A stretch of 64,000 bases of DNA from assembly GCF_041431135.1 (NCBI RefSeq), contig NZ_CP107799.1, forward strand, positions 186,001 through 250,000, in the 5' to 3' direction. The position numbers and the translations under genes are program-made. Positions 15,156 to 24,845 of the stretch are shown one piece after another. This DNA comes from Streptomyces sp. NBC_00554 (GTDB lineage: Bacteria; Actinomycetota; Actinomycetes; Streptomycetales; Streptomycetaceae). Position 1 is the first letter of the stretch, and every line of letters starts with the position of its first letter. The notes under the pieces are model-generated. The model was not told where the DNA came from. It made no database searches and saw nothing but the letters and a program-made list of their open reading frames with translations.

Positions 15156-16709
15156 TCAGTCCGACTGGGACACCAGGCTCTTCCGCAGCTCGGCCCTGAT
15201 CACCTTGCCCAGTGCGTTGCGCGGCACCTCCGCGACGATCTCCAGCTGCTCAGGTAGTTTCCGCCGGGACAGGCCGCTCGCCAGGAGACGCTCGCACAGC
15301 TCGGCCAGCGTGGGCGGCAGGCCCGGATCCGCGGGTACGACGACCGCGCACACCCGCTCACCCGTCCGCACGTCGGGCATGCCCAGGACCGCCACATCGG
15401 CCACGCGGCGGTCGGTGGCGAGGGCGTTCTCGATCTCCTGCGCCGAGATGTTCTCCATGTTGCGGATGATGACGTCCTTGAGGCGTCCCGTGATGGTGAG
15501 GTGCCCCTGCTTGTCGACCCGGCCCAGATCGCCGGTGCGCAACAGGCCGTCGGCGTCGAAGGCACCGGTCTCCAGCGCCGGATCGACGTAGCCGTCCATC
15601 AACTGCGGGCCGCGCACACGTACTTCGCCCTCCTCGCCGGGTTCCGCGCGGCGCTCGTCGGCCGTGACGATCACCACCTCCATGCCCTCCCCGCCACGCC
15701 CCTCGGAGTGGGCGAGATGCTCGTCGTCGTCGGCCAGGGAGCCCCAGGCGAGCATGGGGCACTCGGTCAGCCCGTAGCCGGCGAGGATGCCGATCCCGCC
15801 CAGCTCGCGCCTCACCTCCTCGTGCAGCGCCGCGGACTTGGCGGCCCCGCCGCTCAGGAACGACTTGGCGTCGGGAAACAGGGGCGCCTGCTCCGGATGG
15901 GCCCGCTGATACGCCAGGTAGGCCCGGATGAAGGGGACTCCCGAGCCGACGTGGGTCACCCCGCGGGCACGCTGGCGCTCGATCTCCCGGGCGGGCTCGA
16001 AGGTCTCCGCGATGACCAGCTCGTGGCCCGTGCGCAGCGCGGACATGAGGTGCACGGGGCCTGCTATGTGGGCGGCGGGAATGAGGAAGCTGACCACGTC
16101 GGCGGAGTCCAGGCGCAGCGCGCTGTCCATCGTGCGGGTCGCCGCCATGATCGTGGCGTCGCGGTGCTTGACACCCTTGGGGTCGGCGGTGGTGCCGGAC
16201 GTGTAGAAGTACCAGCGCGCCGGTCCGGCCGCCCCGCCCGGCGCGGCCCCGGAAAAAGGTGGCAACAGGGCCGGGTCGTCTGTCGGGAGACCGTCGTCCG
16301 CGACGAGTACGTCGAGTCCCGGCTGCCCGGCAGCGATGTCACGGGCCATCGCCTCGTGGTCGAAACCGCGGAACACCCGGGGCACGATCAGCAGCGAGGG
16401 CCGCGCCTGGCGGCAGACGAACTCGACCTCACGCCTGCGCAGAATGGACACGAGCGGGTTCTGGACCGCCCCGAGCCGGCTCAGCGCCACCATGAGGACG
16501 AACGCGGACAGCCTGGTGGGCAACTGCCAGGAGACGACGGTGCCTTCCGTCACACCTCGGGCGGCCAGCCCCGCGGCCACCCGCTCGGCCTCGCCGCGGA
16601 GCCCGTCGAAGGTGAGCGAGCCACCGTACTCGTCCACCGCGAACACCTTGTCCGGCGTGGCCTCGGCCCGACGTGACACCAGCTCCCACAAATGATCCAC
16701 GTCGATCAC
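15156..16709 (-). CDS. AMP-dependent acyl-CoA synthetase
   Basis: A 517-residue ANL-superfamily ligase. Motifs: the P-loop-like FYTSGTTADPKGVKHRD, GYGLTECPMLAWGS, and LLRTGDLGRVDKQGHLTITG, with the C-terminal Lys region RRKLPEQLEIVAEVPRNALGK. It activates a carboxylic acid to its CoA thioester using ATP. The GTG at 16709 is chosen because GGGAGG lies 9 nt before it, while the GTG three codons upstream directly abuts that site. It is divergent from the SDR at 16877 and shares a promoter region with two CGTCAGA words. Confidence 0.9.
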   Translation of the reverse strand: MIDVDHLWELVSRRAEATPDKVFAVDEYGGSLTFDGLRGEAERVAAGLAARGVTEGTVVSWQLPTRLSAFVLMVALSRLGAVQNPLVSILRRREVEFVCRQARPSLLIVPRVFRGFDHEAMARDIAAGQPGLDVLVADDGLPTDDPALLPPFSGAAPGGAAGPARWYFYTSGTTADPKGVKHRDATIMAATRTMDSALRLDSADVVSFLIPAAHIAGPVHLMSALRTGHELVIAETFEPAREIERQRARGVTHVGSGVPFIRAYLAYQRAHPEQAPLFPDAKSFLSGGAAKSAALHEEVRRELGGIGILAGYGLTECPMLAWGSLADDDEHLAHSEGRGGEGMEVVIVTADERRAEPGEEGEVRVRGPQLMDGYVDPALETGAFDADGLLRTGDLGRVDKQGHLTITGRLKDVIIRNMENISAQEIENALATDRRVADVAVLGMPDVRTGERVCAVVVPADPGLPPTLAELCERLLASGLSRRKLPEQLEIVAEVPRNALGKVIRAELRKSLVSQSD

Positions 16710-16737
16710 TCGGGTCACCTCCCATAAGTTACACGGT

Positions 16738-16820
16738 CGTCAGATCTCCTGAGGCTCGCTGAATCGACATCGCCTAGTCAAGGATGAATGCGGTACAGAT
16801 TATTGACGAAGACGTCAGAC
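16738..16820. promoter_or_regulatory. Divergent promoter region with two CGTCAGA words
   Basis: CGTCAGAT (16738-16745) and CGTCAGAC (16813-16820) lie between the ligase and SDR genes. Both match the word repeated before other operons in this window (complement ATCTGACG). Confidence 0.5.
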
Positions 16821-16876
16821 CAGCGCGATGGTACGTACGCACTCCGCATGGCCGAGCCTCGTGGGAGGAAGAGAAC

Positions 16877-17731
16877 ATGGGCAGGGTCGAGGGAAAAATC
16901 GCGCTCATCACCGGTGCCGCACGCGGGCAGGGCCGCAGCCACGCGGTGCGCCTCGCCGAGGAGGGTGCCGACATCATCGCCGTGGACGCCTGTGTGGACG
17001 TGGCGAGCAACGGATATCCGCTGGCCACGCCCGAGGACCTGGCGGAGACGGCCCGCCAGGTGGAGAAGGCGGGACGGCGCGTGATCGCCCGTCAGGCCGA
17101 CGTACGGGACGCCGCGGGGCTGCGCGCGCTGGTGGCCGAGGCCGTGTCCGAACTCGGCGGCCTGCACATCGTGGTCGCCAACGCCGGGATCGCACCGCTC
17201 GGTCCTGGCCCGGTGCAGGCGTTCGCCGACGTGGTGGACATCAACCTCGGCGGCACCGTCAACACGGTGCATGCCGCCCTGCCGTACCTCAAGGCCGGCG
17301 CCTCGGTCATCGCCACCGGTTCCGTGGCCGCGTTCCTGCCGGGCACCACCGGCACGGACGCCGGCGGCCCCGGCGGCGCGGGCTACGGCCTGGCCAAGCG
17401 TGTGGTCGCCCAGTACATCAACGATCTCGCCGTGCAACTCGCCCCCCAGTCCATCCGAGCCAATGCCGTGCACCCGGCCAACTGCAACACGGACATGCTG
17501 CAGAGCGACCCGATGTACCGCATGTTCCGGCCGGACCTCGACCAACCCACCCGCGAGGACGCCGAGCCCGCGTTCCACGCCATGCAGGCCATGCCGATCC
17601 CGTACGTCGAGCCGCTCGACGTCAGCCACGCGGTGCTCTTCCTCGCCTCGGACGAGTCCCGCTATGTCACCGGTCTCCAGCTGCGGGTCGACGCTGGAGC
17701 CGTCATCAAGGTCCAGCCCTGGAAGCAGTGA
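16877..17731 (+). CDS. Mycofactocin-coupled type SDR oxidoreductase
   Basis: A 284-residue SDR that matches the mycofactocin-coupled subfamily: KIALITGAARGQGRSHAVRL, IIAVDACVDVASNGYPLATP (the long insertion after the second strand), NAGIAPLG, and YGLAKRVV with catalytic Tyr and Lys. Members hold NAD tightly and are thought to be re-oxidised by mycofactocin, which fits mftE at 2224. GGAGGAAGAGAAC precedes ATG 16877; upstream in-frame starts lack a ribosome site. Convergent with the ligase at 17753 (21-bp gap). The alcohol substrate is unknown. Confidence 0.85.
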   Translation: MGRVEGKIALITGAARGQGRSHAVRLAEEGADIIAVDACVDVASNGYPLATPEDLAETARQVEKAGRRVIARQADVRDAAGLRALVAEAVSELGGLHIVVANAGIAPLGPGPVQAFADVVDINLGGTVNTVHAALPYLKAGASVIATGSVAAFLPGTTGTDAGGPGGAGYGLAKRVVAQYINDLAVQLAPQSIRANAVHPANCNTDMLQSDPMYRMFRPDLDQPTREDAEPAFHAMQAMPIPYVEPLDVSHAVLFLASDESRYVTGLQLRVDAGAVIKVQPWKQ

Positions 17732-17752
17732 CACCCGGCAACGGCTCGCTCT

Positions 17753-19246
17753 TCACGACCGGCGCCCCTCGGCCAGGGCCCGCAGCGCCCTCTTGTCGGT
17801 CTTCAGCAGGGGTGTGAGCGGCAGTTCCGGCACGACCTCCAGCCGGTCGGGTGCCTTGTAGTCGGCCAGCCTGCCCCGGACCAGGGCCCGCAGGTCGTCG
17901 AGCGTCGGCGGGCGGCCGGGGTCCGCCGGCACGACGAAGGCGACCCCGATCTCGCCGATGACCGGTGCGGGGGCGCCCACGACAGCGACCCTGTCGACCG
18001 CCGGATGGTCGGCGAGCACGTGCTCGACCTCCATCGGGTAGACGTTGTAGCCGCCGCGGATGTAGAGGTCGTCGGCGCGGCCGGCCAGCGTCACGTTCCC
18101 GTCGGGGGTGAGGTGGCCGAGGTCGCCGGTGGTCAGCCAGCCGTCGGAGTCCAGGACGGCGGCGGTGAGTTCGGGCGCGTTCCAGTAACCGCGCATGGCG
18201 CAGGGGCTCTTGAGGTGGATGCGCCCAACCTCACCGTCCGGCAGGGGCTTGCCCTCCTCGTCACGGATCGCGATCTCGACGCCGCTCTGCGGTCGCCCCA
18301 CGGTGCGGTACTGCACCTCGGGCGGGTCGGCCGGGTCGGTGCCCGTGATGCTCGGCGACTCCGTCATCGCGTACCGGACGACGAGCGGGCAGCCCAGGAC
18401 ACGGGCGACCCGCTCGACGAGCTCCGGCGGGGCGGGGGCTGTGGCGGACACCCCGAGGCGTAGCCGGGGCAGCCGTACGCGGTCGATCCCGGGTACTTCG
18501 AGCAGCTTGGCCCACTGGGTGGGGACGCCGCCCGCGACGGTGATGTCCTCGTCGATCAGTTGCCGGAGCATGTCGTACGCCCGCCACGGGGTGGGGCTGA
18601 CCACGATGGTGGAGCCGGTGGCTAGCTGGTCCCAGAGCTTGGCCATGTATCCGGCGTGCGGGAACGGGGTGCCGGTCAGCCGCCGGTCGTGACGAGCCGT
18701 CAGGACGCCGCCGGTGATCAGCGCGGCGGCGAGTCCGCGGTGGTCGAACCAGGCGCCTTTGGGGACTCCGGTGGTCCCGCTGGTCCAGATGATCGCGGCG
18801 GGGTCGGTGGCGGCGCCGCGCGGGCGGCGCCGGCCGAGGCCGGGTTGCCGGTAGCAGGCGGCGAGTTCACGGCGGGCCAGGACCGGGGTGCCGTACGGCA
18901 GCGGCGGCAGGTCCAGGTCCGTGTCGCGGATGACCAGGGCGGGCCGGCACTGGGCGATGACCGAGTCTGTCTCGTCCGGTCCGAGACGGGTGTTCAGTCC
19001 GGTGGTCACGGCGCCGAGCAGGGCGGTGGCGGCGTAGCAGACCGCGTAGTCGACGGACGAGGGGAGCATGAGGGCGACCACGTCGCCCTGTCTCACCCCG
19101 CGGTCGGCGAGTACGGCGGCCAGGCCGTCGGCGGCCCGCGCCCACTCGGCGAAGGTGAGGCGGCGCGGGCCCTCGACATAGGCCTCGTGGTCGCCGTGTT
19201 CGCGCACCGCCACGTCCAGTGCGTCGGCCAGGGTCTCGACGCTCAC
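17753..19246 (-). CDS. AMP-dependent acyl-CoA synthetase
   Basis: A 497-residue ANL ligase: IWTSGTTGVPKGAWFDHRG, RYAMTESPSITG, WLTTGDLGHLTPDGNVTLAG, and YNVYPMEVEHVLADHP, with the final TPLLKTDKRAL lysine. It is the distal gene of the minus-strand operon that starts at 27256. The GTG start overlaps the thiolase stop as GTGA. It likely activates a carboxylic intermediate of the same pathway. Confidence 0.9.
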   Translation of the reverse strand: MSVETLADALDVAVREHGDHEAYVEGPRRLTFAEWARAADGLAAVLADRGVRQGDVVALMLPSSVDYAVCYAATALLGAVTTGLNTRLGPDETDSVIAQCRPALVIRDTDLDLPPLPYGTPVLARRELAACYRQPGLGRRRPRGAATDPAAIIWTSGTTGVPKGAWFDHRGLAAALITGGVLTARHDRRLTGTPFPHAGYMAKLWDQLATGSTIVVSPTPWRAYDMLRQLIDEDITVAGGVPTQWAKLLEVPGIDRVRLPRLRLGVSATAPAPPELVERVARVLGCPLVVRYAMTESPSITGTDPADPPEVQYRTVGRPQSGVEIAIRDEEGKPLPDGEVGRIHLKSPCAMRGYWNAPELTAAVLDSDGWLTTGDLGHLTPDGNVTLAGRADDLYIRGGYNVYPMEVEHVLADHPAVDRVAVVGAPAPVIGEIGVAFVVPADPGRPPTLDDLRALVRGRLADYKAPDRLEVVPELPLTPLLKTDKRALRALAEGRRS

Positions 19247-20388
19247 GTACGCCCCAGGATCAGGGTGCCGCTGGAGCAGAACCAGCCGCCGGTACCGCTC
19301 ACGCAGGCCAACTCGGCGTCGGGCACCTGCCGTTCACCGCACTCCCCGCGCAACTGGCGTACCGCCTCGACGATGAGGAACAGGCCGCGCTGCCCGGGGT
19401 GGCAGGCGGACAGTCCACCGCCGTCGGTGTTGGTGGGCAACTCGCCGCCGTTCCTCAGCCGCCCCTTCTCGACGAAGGCCCCCGCCTCGCCCTTGGGGCA
19501 GAAGCCGAGGTCCTCCAGGGTGATGAGGAGCATGTACGTGAACGCGTCGTACAGTTCGCACACGTCGATGTCCTGGGGCCGCACTCCGGCGCGTTCGAAG
19601 GCGAGCGGCCCGGACACGGCGGCCGGTCCGGTGGTGAAGTCGGGCCACTGGCTGGTCGCCATGTGGCTGACGTACTCGCCGGTGCCGAGGATGTGGACGG
19701 GTGCCTTGGGCAGATCGGCAGCCCGGTCCTCGGCGACGATCACTGCCGCCGCACCGCCGTCGGAGCGGATGCAGCACTGGAGCTTGGTGAACGGGTCGGC
19801 GATCACCGGCCCCGACAGCACGTCGTCCACGGTGATGGGATCGCGGAAGGACGCCTCGGGGTTGGTGGCCGCGTTGGCCCGCGCGGAGACCGCGATCTCG
19901 GCCAACTGCTCGATGGTGGTGCCGTATTCGTGCATATGGCGGCGCGCGGCCATGGCGTACTTGGAGATGAGCGTGTGCCCGTACGGGGCCTCCCACTGCT
20001 GGGGCCCGCGCGAGCCCCAGTCGAGGCTGGCGGTGCGCAGTCCCCTCCGCAGGTCGGATCGGGCCGTCGAGCCGTAGGTCAGCAGGACCACGTCGGCGTG
20101 TCCGGCGGCGATGGCGTCGGCGGCGTGGGCGGCCATGACCTCCCAGGAGGCGCCGCCCACCGAGGTGGAGTCGATCCAGCGCGGGCGCAGGCCGAGGTAC
20201 TCCGCCATGTCGACGGGGGGCAGGGTGCCGAGCGAGGTGGAGCCCAGACCGTCCACGTCAGAGGGGCGCAGACCGGCGTCGGCGAGGGCGCGGCGGGCTG
20301 CCTGCGCGGCCAGGGCGTACGGCGTCGCGTGGCCGACCCGGCCGACGTCGGACAGGGCGACGCCCGCGATGACGGCACGACGGCTCAT
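19243..20388 (-). CDS. SCP-x/thiolase-family protein (lipid-transfer type)
   Basis: A 381-residue thiolase-fold protein. The nucleophilic Cys of classical thiolases is replaced in GGASW (residues 78-82), while GGGLSACHPG keeps the His (about H330); ELYDAFT carries a Tyr. Such non-Cys relatives include acyl-CoA acetyltransferase-like proteins and retro-aldolases that work with DUF35 proteins. No DUF35 gene is adjacent; the nearest are at 28926 and 44361. It is coupled by ATGA/GTGA overlaps to the acyl-CoA dehydrogenase and ligase genes. The reaction is uncertain. Confidence 0.82.
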   Translation of the reverse strand: MSRRAVIAGVALSDVGRVGHATPYALAAQAARRALADAGLRPSDVDGLGSTSLGTLPPVDMAEYLGLRPRWIDSTSVGGASWEVMAAHAADAIAAGHADVVLLTYGSTARSDLRRGLRTASLDWGSRGPQQWEAPYGHTLISKYAMAARRHMHEYGTTIEQLAEIAVSARANAATNPEASFRDPITVDDVLSGPVIADPFTKLQCCIRSDGGAAAVIVAEDRAADLPKAPVHILGTGEYVSHMATSQWPDFTTGPAAVSGPLAFERAGVRPQDIDVCELYDAFTYMLLITLEDLGFCPKGEAGAFVEKGRLRNGGELPTNTDGGGLSACHPGQRGLFLIVEAVRQLRGECGERQVPDAELACVSGTGGWFCSSGTLILGRT

Positions 20389-21518
20389 CGGCCGGCTCCG
20401 GCGGGGGTCTGCGCGGACGGCTCGGCGCTCGGAGTCGAGGCAGTCGGCTCGGTGGCTTCTGCCCGTACGGCCGAGGCCGTCAGGCTGCTGATCAGCTGGA
20501 GGGTCTCGCGGGACGAGACCAGCAACTGGTCCAGGACCCGGGCGCGCTTCGCGTACAACTGGGCGTCGTGTTCGTGGGTGTAGCCCATGCCGCCGTGGAT
20601 CTGGATGTTCTCGGAGGTGTTCCTGAGGGCGGCGTCCGCGCTCACGGTGCGCGCGGCGGCGGCGTGGAACTCGGCGTCCGGGCGGTCCTCGGCCAGTGCG
20701 AGGGCCGCGAAGAGGAGTTGGGCCCTGGCTGCCTCGGCGCGTACGGCCATGTCGGCGCAGCGGTGTTTGACGGCCTGGTTCACGCCGATGGGTCGGCCGA
20801 ACTGGACGCGGTTCTTGGCGTGTTCGACGGCAAGGTCACGGGCGGCTTCCGCGATGCCGGTCTGCAGCGCGGCGACGAGAACGGAACCGCGCAGGAAGGC
20901 AGGTTCCAAGTCGGGGCCGACCGAGACGAGCGCGGGCTGCCGGTGCACGGAGGCCGTGGCCAGCCGTATGCCGGGGTCGATCGGCGGCAGCTGCCGGGGG
21001 ATGCCGAAGGCAGCCGTCTCCAGCAGCACGGCGCCCTGCGGCTCGACGACGGCGACCAGCGCGGCCCCCGTCGTGTCGATCAGATCGAAGTCGCCGGACA
21101 CGACCTCCAGGCCGCCCGATGCCTCGGGGCCTGTGGCGGCGCGCGCCCCGACCCGGCGCTGGGCGGTTCCGACCACGATCTCGCCGGCGGTGATGGCCTC
21201 GACGAGATCGTCACGCCCCGCCGCGGCGGCGATGTGGGCGCCGAGCACCGTGGCGACGAAGGGGCCGGGTGCGAGGTGGCGTCCGATCTCCCGGAAGAGC
21301 AGGGCTTCCTCGGCCGCCGTGTACCCGACTCCGCCCTGTTCCTCCGGGAGTCCGAGCCCGAACCAGCCCAGGCGGGCGGCCTGCTGCCACGAGGCCCGGT
21401 CGAACGCCTCGGCCTCACCGGCGCGTTCACGCAGGGAGGAGATCGGCATCTCCTTGGCCAGGAACTCGGCCGCGGAGGCGATGACGGCCTCTTGGTCGGC
21501 GGTGGGAAGGAGGTCCAT
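20385..21518 (-). CDS. Acyl-CoA dehydrogenase family protein
   Basis: A 377-residue protein with a short N-terminal domain (LPTADQEAVIASAAEFLAKE), FGRPIGVNQAVKHRCADMAV and the C-terminal IQIHGGMGYTHEHDAQLYAK typical of FadE-type dehydrogenases. The FAD/substrate middle region is weakly conserved, as in the subunits that form unlike pairs in steroid side-chain oxidation. ATG 21518 has GAGAGGACGAAC upstream. The C-terminal 25 residues are Ala/Thr/Pro-rich. It sits between DUF2889 and thiolase genes of the same operon. Confidence 0.88.
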   Translation of the reverse strand: MDLLPTADQEAVIASAAEFLAKEMPISSLRERAGEAEAFDRASWQQAARLGWFGLGLPEEQGGVGYTAAEEALLFREIGRHLAPGPFVATVLGAHIAAAAGRDDLVEAITAGEIVVGTAQRRVGARAATGPEASGGLEVVSGDFDLIDTTGAALVAVVEPQGAVLLETAAFGIPRQLPPIDPGIRLATASVHRQPALVSVGPDLEPAFLRGSVLVAALQTGIAEAARDLAVEHAKNRVQFGRPIGVNQAVKHRCADMAVRAEAARAQLLFAALALAEDRPDAEFHAAAARTVSADAALRNTSENIQIHGGMGYTHEHDAQLYAKRARVLDQLLVSSRETLQLISSLTASAVRAEATEPTASTPSAEPSAQTPAGAGR

Positions 21519-21528
21519 GTTCGTCCTC

Positions 21529-22581
21529 TCAGGTGTCGGTACCGGCGGCCGTGGCAGTCGAAGTGGAAGTGGAACTGGCCAGGATCCGGGCCAGCGTGTC
21601 CACGTCCTCGACCGACCGCAAGGCATCGTTCAGATGGGTGCAGGTGCTCGTGCCGGTGAGTTCGGCGCGTACCCAGCGGCGCAGGCCGTCGACGGTGCGG
21701 CCGACGAGCCGGCCGGCGCCCGCCGCCGCGGCCGGGCATTCGGTCCACGGCAGGGCACGGGGCTCGGCCTTCAGCGCGAGGATCTCCAGCGTGGCGGGGT
21801 CGATCCGGCCGTCCACCGCGTAATCGTGGATGACCGTCTCCACGCCGTCCGGGCTCATGTGGGTGTCCCGGTAGAACACGTCGAGGGCGAGCGGCCGGCC
21901 GTCGATCAGGTCCAGGCGCCGTCGTCGCCGCATGCCGTAGGCCGGCAGTGGTCCGGTGTGGTGCCAGGACCAGGGGTCGTCGTCCGGTTCCAAGACGGGT
22001 GCCAGGGGTCCCTGGACCGTCGGCATGGTCCCGGTGCGGCCGATCTCAAGGAGCATGGTCCCGTCCGAGCGCCAGCCGGAGCAGATGTCCGCCTGCTGCA
22101 ACGCGTACGGGCCGGTGTCCCGTTTGCTGATCCGCTCGTTCCCGGCGCCGACCGCGTACCCGCTGACCAGGGCGGCGCCCGGCAGGTCGTCGAGCAGCAG
22201 GTGCGTCAAGGTGGCCCGCTCGCGCTCCTCGGGGAGCGCCCGGCCCACCCGGGAGCGGAATCCGGCGGAGACGGAGGCCCCCAACAGGTCCTGCGCGCCG
22301 GGGAGTTCGGGAGTGGTCCGGATCTCGGTGAGCGCGAAGTGCCCGGCGTAGTCGACCCGGGCGTGCACGGCGGCCTCCGCGACGACGGTCGCCCGGCCGT
22401 CCGGGCCGGTGAGCAGGTCACGGGCCCGCCCGGAGAGGATCAGCTCCCCGTCGACGCCCCCCGGGCGCAGCATGTCGATGCTGCTGGTGCGCCGCAGTGA
22501 GCCGGGGCGGCGCGGCGGGGTGTGGGTGGTCGGGTGGTGCGGGCCGTGTCGCGGGTGCGCGGGGCGTCGGTCCGTGGTCAT
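21529..22581 (-). CDS. DUF2889 family protein
   Basis: A 350-residue protein of unknown biochemical function. The first 30 residues are a His/Arg/Pro-rich leader. The body has the DUF2889 marks: RRTSSIDMLRP near residue 35, then VHDY-like HDYAVDGRIDPAT, and the C-terminal PWTECPAA followed by GTSTCTHLNDALRS. Families with this domain often sit in aromatic or steroid breakdown operons, and here it lies between the aldehyde dehydrogenase and acyl-CoA dehydrogenase genes. AGGAGG lies 6 nt before the ATG. The conserved His/Asp/Cys residues could bind a metal, but this is a guess. Confidence 0.8.
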   Translation of the reverse strand: MTTDRRPAHPRHGPHHPTTHTPPRRPGSLRRTSSIDMLRPGGVDGELILSGRARDLLTGPDGRATVVAEAAVHARVDYAGHFALTEIRTTPELPGAQDLLGASVSAGFRSRVGRALPEERERATLTHLLLDDLPGAALVSGYAVGAGNERISKRDTGPYALQQADICSGWRSDGTMLLEIGRTGTMPTVQGPLAPVLEPDDDPWSWHHTGPLPAYGMRRRRRLDLIDGRPLALDVFYRDTHMSPDGVETVIHDYAVDGRIDPATLEILALKAEPRALPWTECPAAAAGAGRLVGRTVDGLRRWVRAELTGTSTCTHLNDALRSVEDVDTLARILASSTSTSTATAAGTDT

Positions 22582-22592
22582 CTCCTGCCTCC

Positions 22593-24050
22593 TCAGCCGA
22601 GCACGAAGGGATCGCGGGTGCGGCCGGTGGTCTCGATCCAGACGGCCTTCTCCTCGAGGTACTCGCCCAGTCCCTCGGTACCGTTCTCGCGCCCGAATCC
22701 GCTGTTCTTGACACCGCCGAAGGGCATCGCGTAGTTGAGCGTGCGGTACGCGTTGACCCAGACCGTGCCGACCTTCAGCGCGCGGGTCATCCGGAAGACC
22801 CGGCGTACGTCGGCGGTCCAGATCCCCGCGGCCAGTCCGTAGCGGGAGTCGTTCGCCAGCCGTACCGCCTCGTCCTCGTCGCCGAAGGGCACAGCGGCGA
22901 GCACGGGGCCGAAGATCTCCTCGCGGCACACGACCGAGTCGTTGGGCAGGCCGGTGATGAGGGTGGGCTGGAAGAACAGGCCGCCGTGCCCGCCGTCGCC
23001 GCCGCCGACGCGGATGACGGCGCCTTCCTTGCGCGCAGTGTCGACGTAGTGCTGGATCTTCTCCAGCTGGCCGGGGAAGCAGATGGGGCCCATCTCGGTG
23101 GCGCTCCCGGTGGGGTCTCCCATGACGATGGAGTCGGCGCGTTCGGCGACCCGGTCGACCACCTCGTCGAAGACGTCCGCGTGGATCAGTGCCCGGGAGC
23201 CGGCGATGCAGGTCTGCCCGGCCGCGGCGAAGATCCCGGCGATCAGTCCGTTGGCGGCGGCTTCCATGTCGGCGTCCGGGAAGACGATGTTCGCCGACTT
23301 GCCGCCCAACTCCAGGGTGGCGGGGGCGAGATGGGAGGCGGCGGCCGCGGCCACGGCGGCGCCGGTGGTCTCGGAGCCGGTGAAGGAGACCCGGTCGACT
23401 CCGGGGTGCCTGACCAGCCACTCCCCCACCTCCCGGGAAGCGCCGCTGACGGTGTTGAACACTCCCGGCGGGAAGCCCGCGCGTTCGAACAGCTCGGCGA
23501 ACTTCAGGATGGAGACGGGGGCGTGCTCGGACGGCTTGGCCACCACGGTGCAGCCGGCCGCCAGCGCGGGCGCGAGCTTGAAGGTGAGCAGCAGCAGGGG
23601 CGAGTTCCAGGGGAGTACCGCGGCCACGACGCCCACGGGTTCCCGGCTTACGTAGCCGAAGAAGTCGGGGCGACCGGTGTCGACCACCCGACCCTCGATC
23701 TTGTCGGCGAATCCGGCGTAGTACTCGTACCAGGCGGGCAGCGAGCGCACCTGGCCGCCCATCTCGCGCAGCAGCTTGCCGTTGTCGCGGGTCTCGGCCA
23801 GGGCGAGTTCGTCGGCCGCCGCCTCGATCTCCTGGCCCAGGCGGCGCAGCAGCCGCGCGCGTTCGGCGCCGGACAGGGCGCCCCAGGGCCCGTCGAAGGC
23901 GGCGCGGGCCGCGGCCACCGCGTCGTCGACGTCCCGTGCGGTCGCCTCGGCGACCTGGGCCCATGGACCGCCCCGGTAGGGGTCCAGGGAGTCGAACGTC
24001 GTACGGCCCGGGCGCCGCTCGGCGCCGATGGTCATGGCGATGGCTTCCAT
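22593..24050 (-). CDS. NAD(P)-dependent aldehyde dehydrogenase
   Basis: A 485-residue ALDH-superfamily enzyme with VLPWNSPLLLLTFKLAPALA, TLELGGKSANIVF (catalytic Glu) and GQTCIAGSR (catalytic Cys). It would oxidise an aldehyde to an acid. It directly follows the HpaI-type aldolase gene, whose reaction releases an aldehyde plus pyruvate, so it may handle that aldehyde. It is not of the CoA-acylating type seen in standard meta-cleavage operons (MhpF/DmpF). AUG context includes GGGGAGAGAC. Confidence 0.92.
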   Translation of the reverse strand: MEAIAMTIGAERRPGRTTFDSLDPYRGGPWAQVAEATARDVDDAVAAARAAFDGPWGALSGAERARLLRRLGQEIEAAADELALAETRDNGKLLREMGGQVRSLPAWYEYYAGFADKIEGRVVDTGRPDFFGYVSREPVGVVAAVLPWNSPLLLLTFKLAPALAAGCTVVAKPSEHAPVSILKFAELFERAGFPPGVFNTVSGASREVGEWLVRHPGVDRVSFTGSETTGAAVAAAAASHLAPATLELGGKSANIVFPDADMEAAANGLIAGIFAAAGQTCIAGSRALIHADVFDEVVDRVAERADSIVMGDPTGSATEMGPICFPGQLEKIQHYVDTARKEGAVIRVGGGDGGHGGLFFQPTLITGLPNDSVVCREEIFGPVLAAVPFGDEDEAVRLANDSRYGLAAGIWTADVRRVFRMTRALKVGTVWVNAYRTLNYAMPFGGVKNSGFGRENGTEGLGEYLEEKAVWIETTGRTRDPFVLG

Positions 24051-24068
24051 GTCTCTCCCCAGCAGGCT

Positions 24069-24845
24069 TCAGGTATCGGTGCGGTAGCGGGCGGCGAGTT
24101 CCTCGCTGCCCCGGGCGAGCAGGGTCACGTCGGCCCCGACGAGGACGAAGGTGCAGCCGAGCCGCAGATACCGGCGGGCGGCGGGCTCGGCGAAGGCGTT
24201 GATTCCGGCGGCCTTGCCCTGCCCGAGGATGGCGCCGATGCCCTGTTCGATGCGGCTCAGCACGTCCGGGTGGTCGGGGTTGCCGAGGTGGCCGAGTGAC
24301 GCGGCGAGGTCGGCGGGGCCGATGAAGACGCCGTCCACGCCGTCGACCGCCGCGATCTTCTCCAAGTGGTCAATCGCGTGGGCGGATTCGGCCTGAACCA
24401 GGACGGTGATGCCGTCGCCCGCCTGCTGGAGGTATCCGGGCACCCGGTTCCAGCGCGAGGCGCGGGCGAAGGCGCTGCCCACGCCGCGGATCCCGTCGGG
24501 CGGATAGCGGGTCGCCCGCACCACCGCCTCTGCCTCCTGCGCCGAATCCACCATGGGGACCAGGAGGTTGCGTACGCCGATGTCGAGGAGCCGTTTGATC
24601 AGTACGGGGTCGGCGGACGTGGGACGCACGACCGGTTCGACCGGATAGGGGGCCACGGCCTGGAGCTGGGCGAGCACCGACTGCGGGTCGTTCGGCGCGT
24701 GTTCCATGTCGATGAGCAGCCAGTCGAGGCCGCCGCCCGCGCAGATCTCGGCGATGTAGGGGCTGCCGGAGGCGACCCACATCCCGATCTGCGGGCGCCC
24801 GGAGCCGAGTTGGCGCCCGAAGCCGCCGCTGTCAAGTGCCGGCAT
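24069..24845 (-). CDS. HpcH/HpaI-type 2-oxo acid aldolase
   Basis: A 258-residue class II (metal-dependent) aldolase: [46 protein letters not shown], and [20 protein letters not shown]. The family splits 4-hydroxy-2-oxo acids into pyruvate and an aldehyde, the last step of meta-cleavage routes. The start overlaps the preceding hydratase gene by 14 nt, with GGGGAGAGCC before the ATG. The hydratase-aldolase-aldehyde dehydrogenase order supports consecutive steps. Confidence 0.9.
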   Translation of the reverse strand: MPALDSGGFGRQLGSGRPQIGMWVASGSPYIAEICAGGGLDWLLIDMEHAPNDPQSVLAQLQAVAPYPVEPVVRPTSADPVLIKRLLDIGVRNLLVPMVDSAQEAEAVVRATRYPPDGIRGVGSAFARASRWNRVPGYLQQAGDGITVLVQAESAHAIDHLEKIAAVDGVDGVFIGPADLAASLGHLGNPDHPDVLSRIEQGIGAILGQGKAAGINAFAEPAARRYLRLGCTFVLVGADVTLLARGSEELAARYRTDT

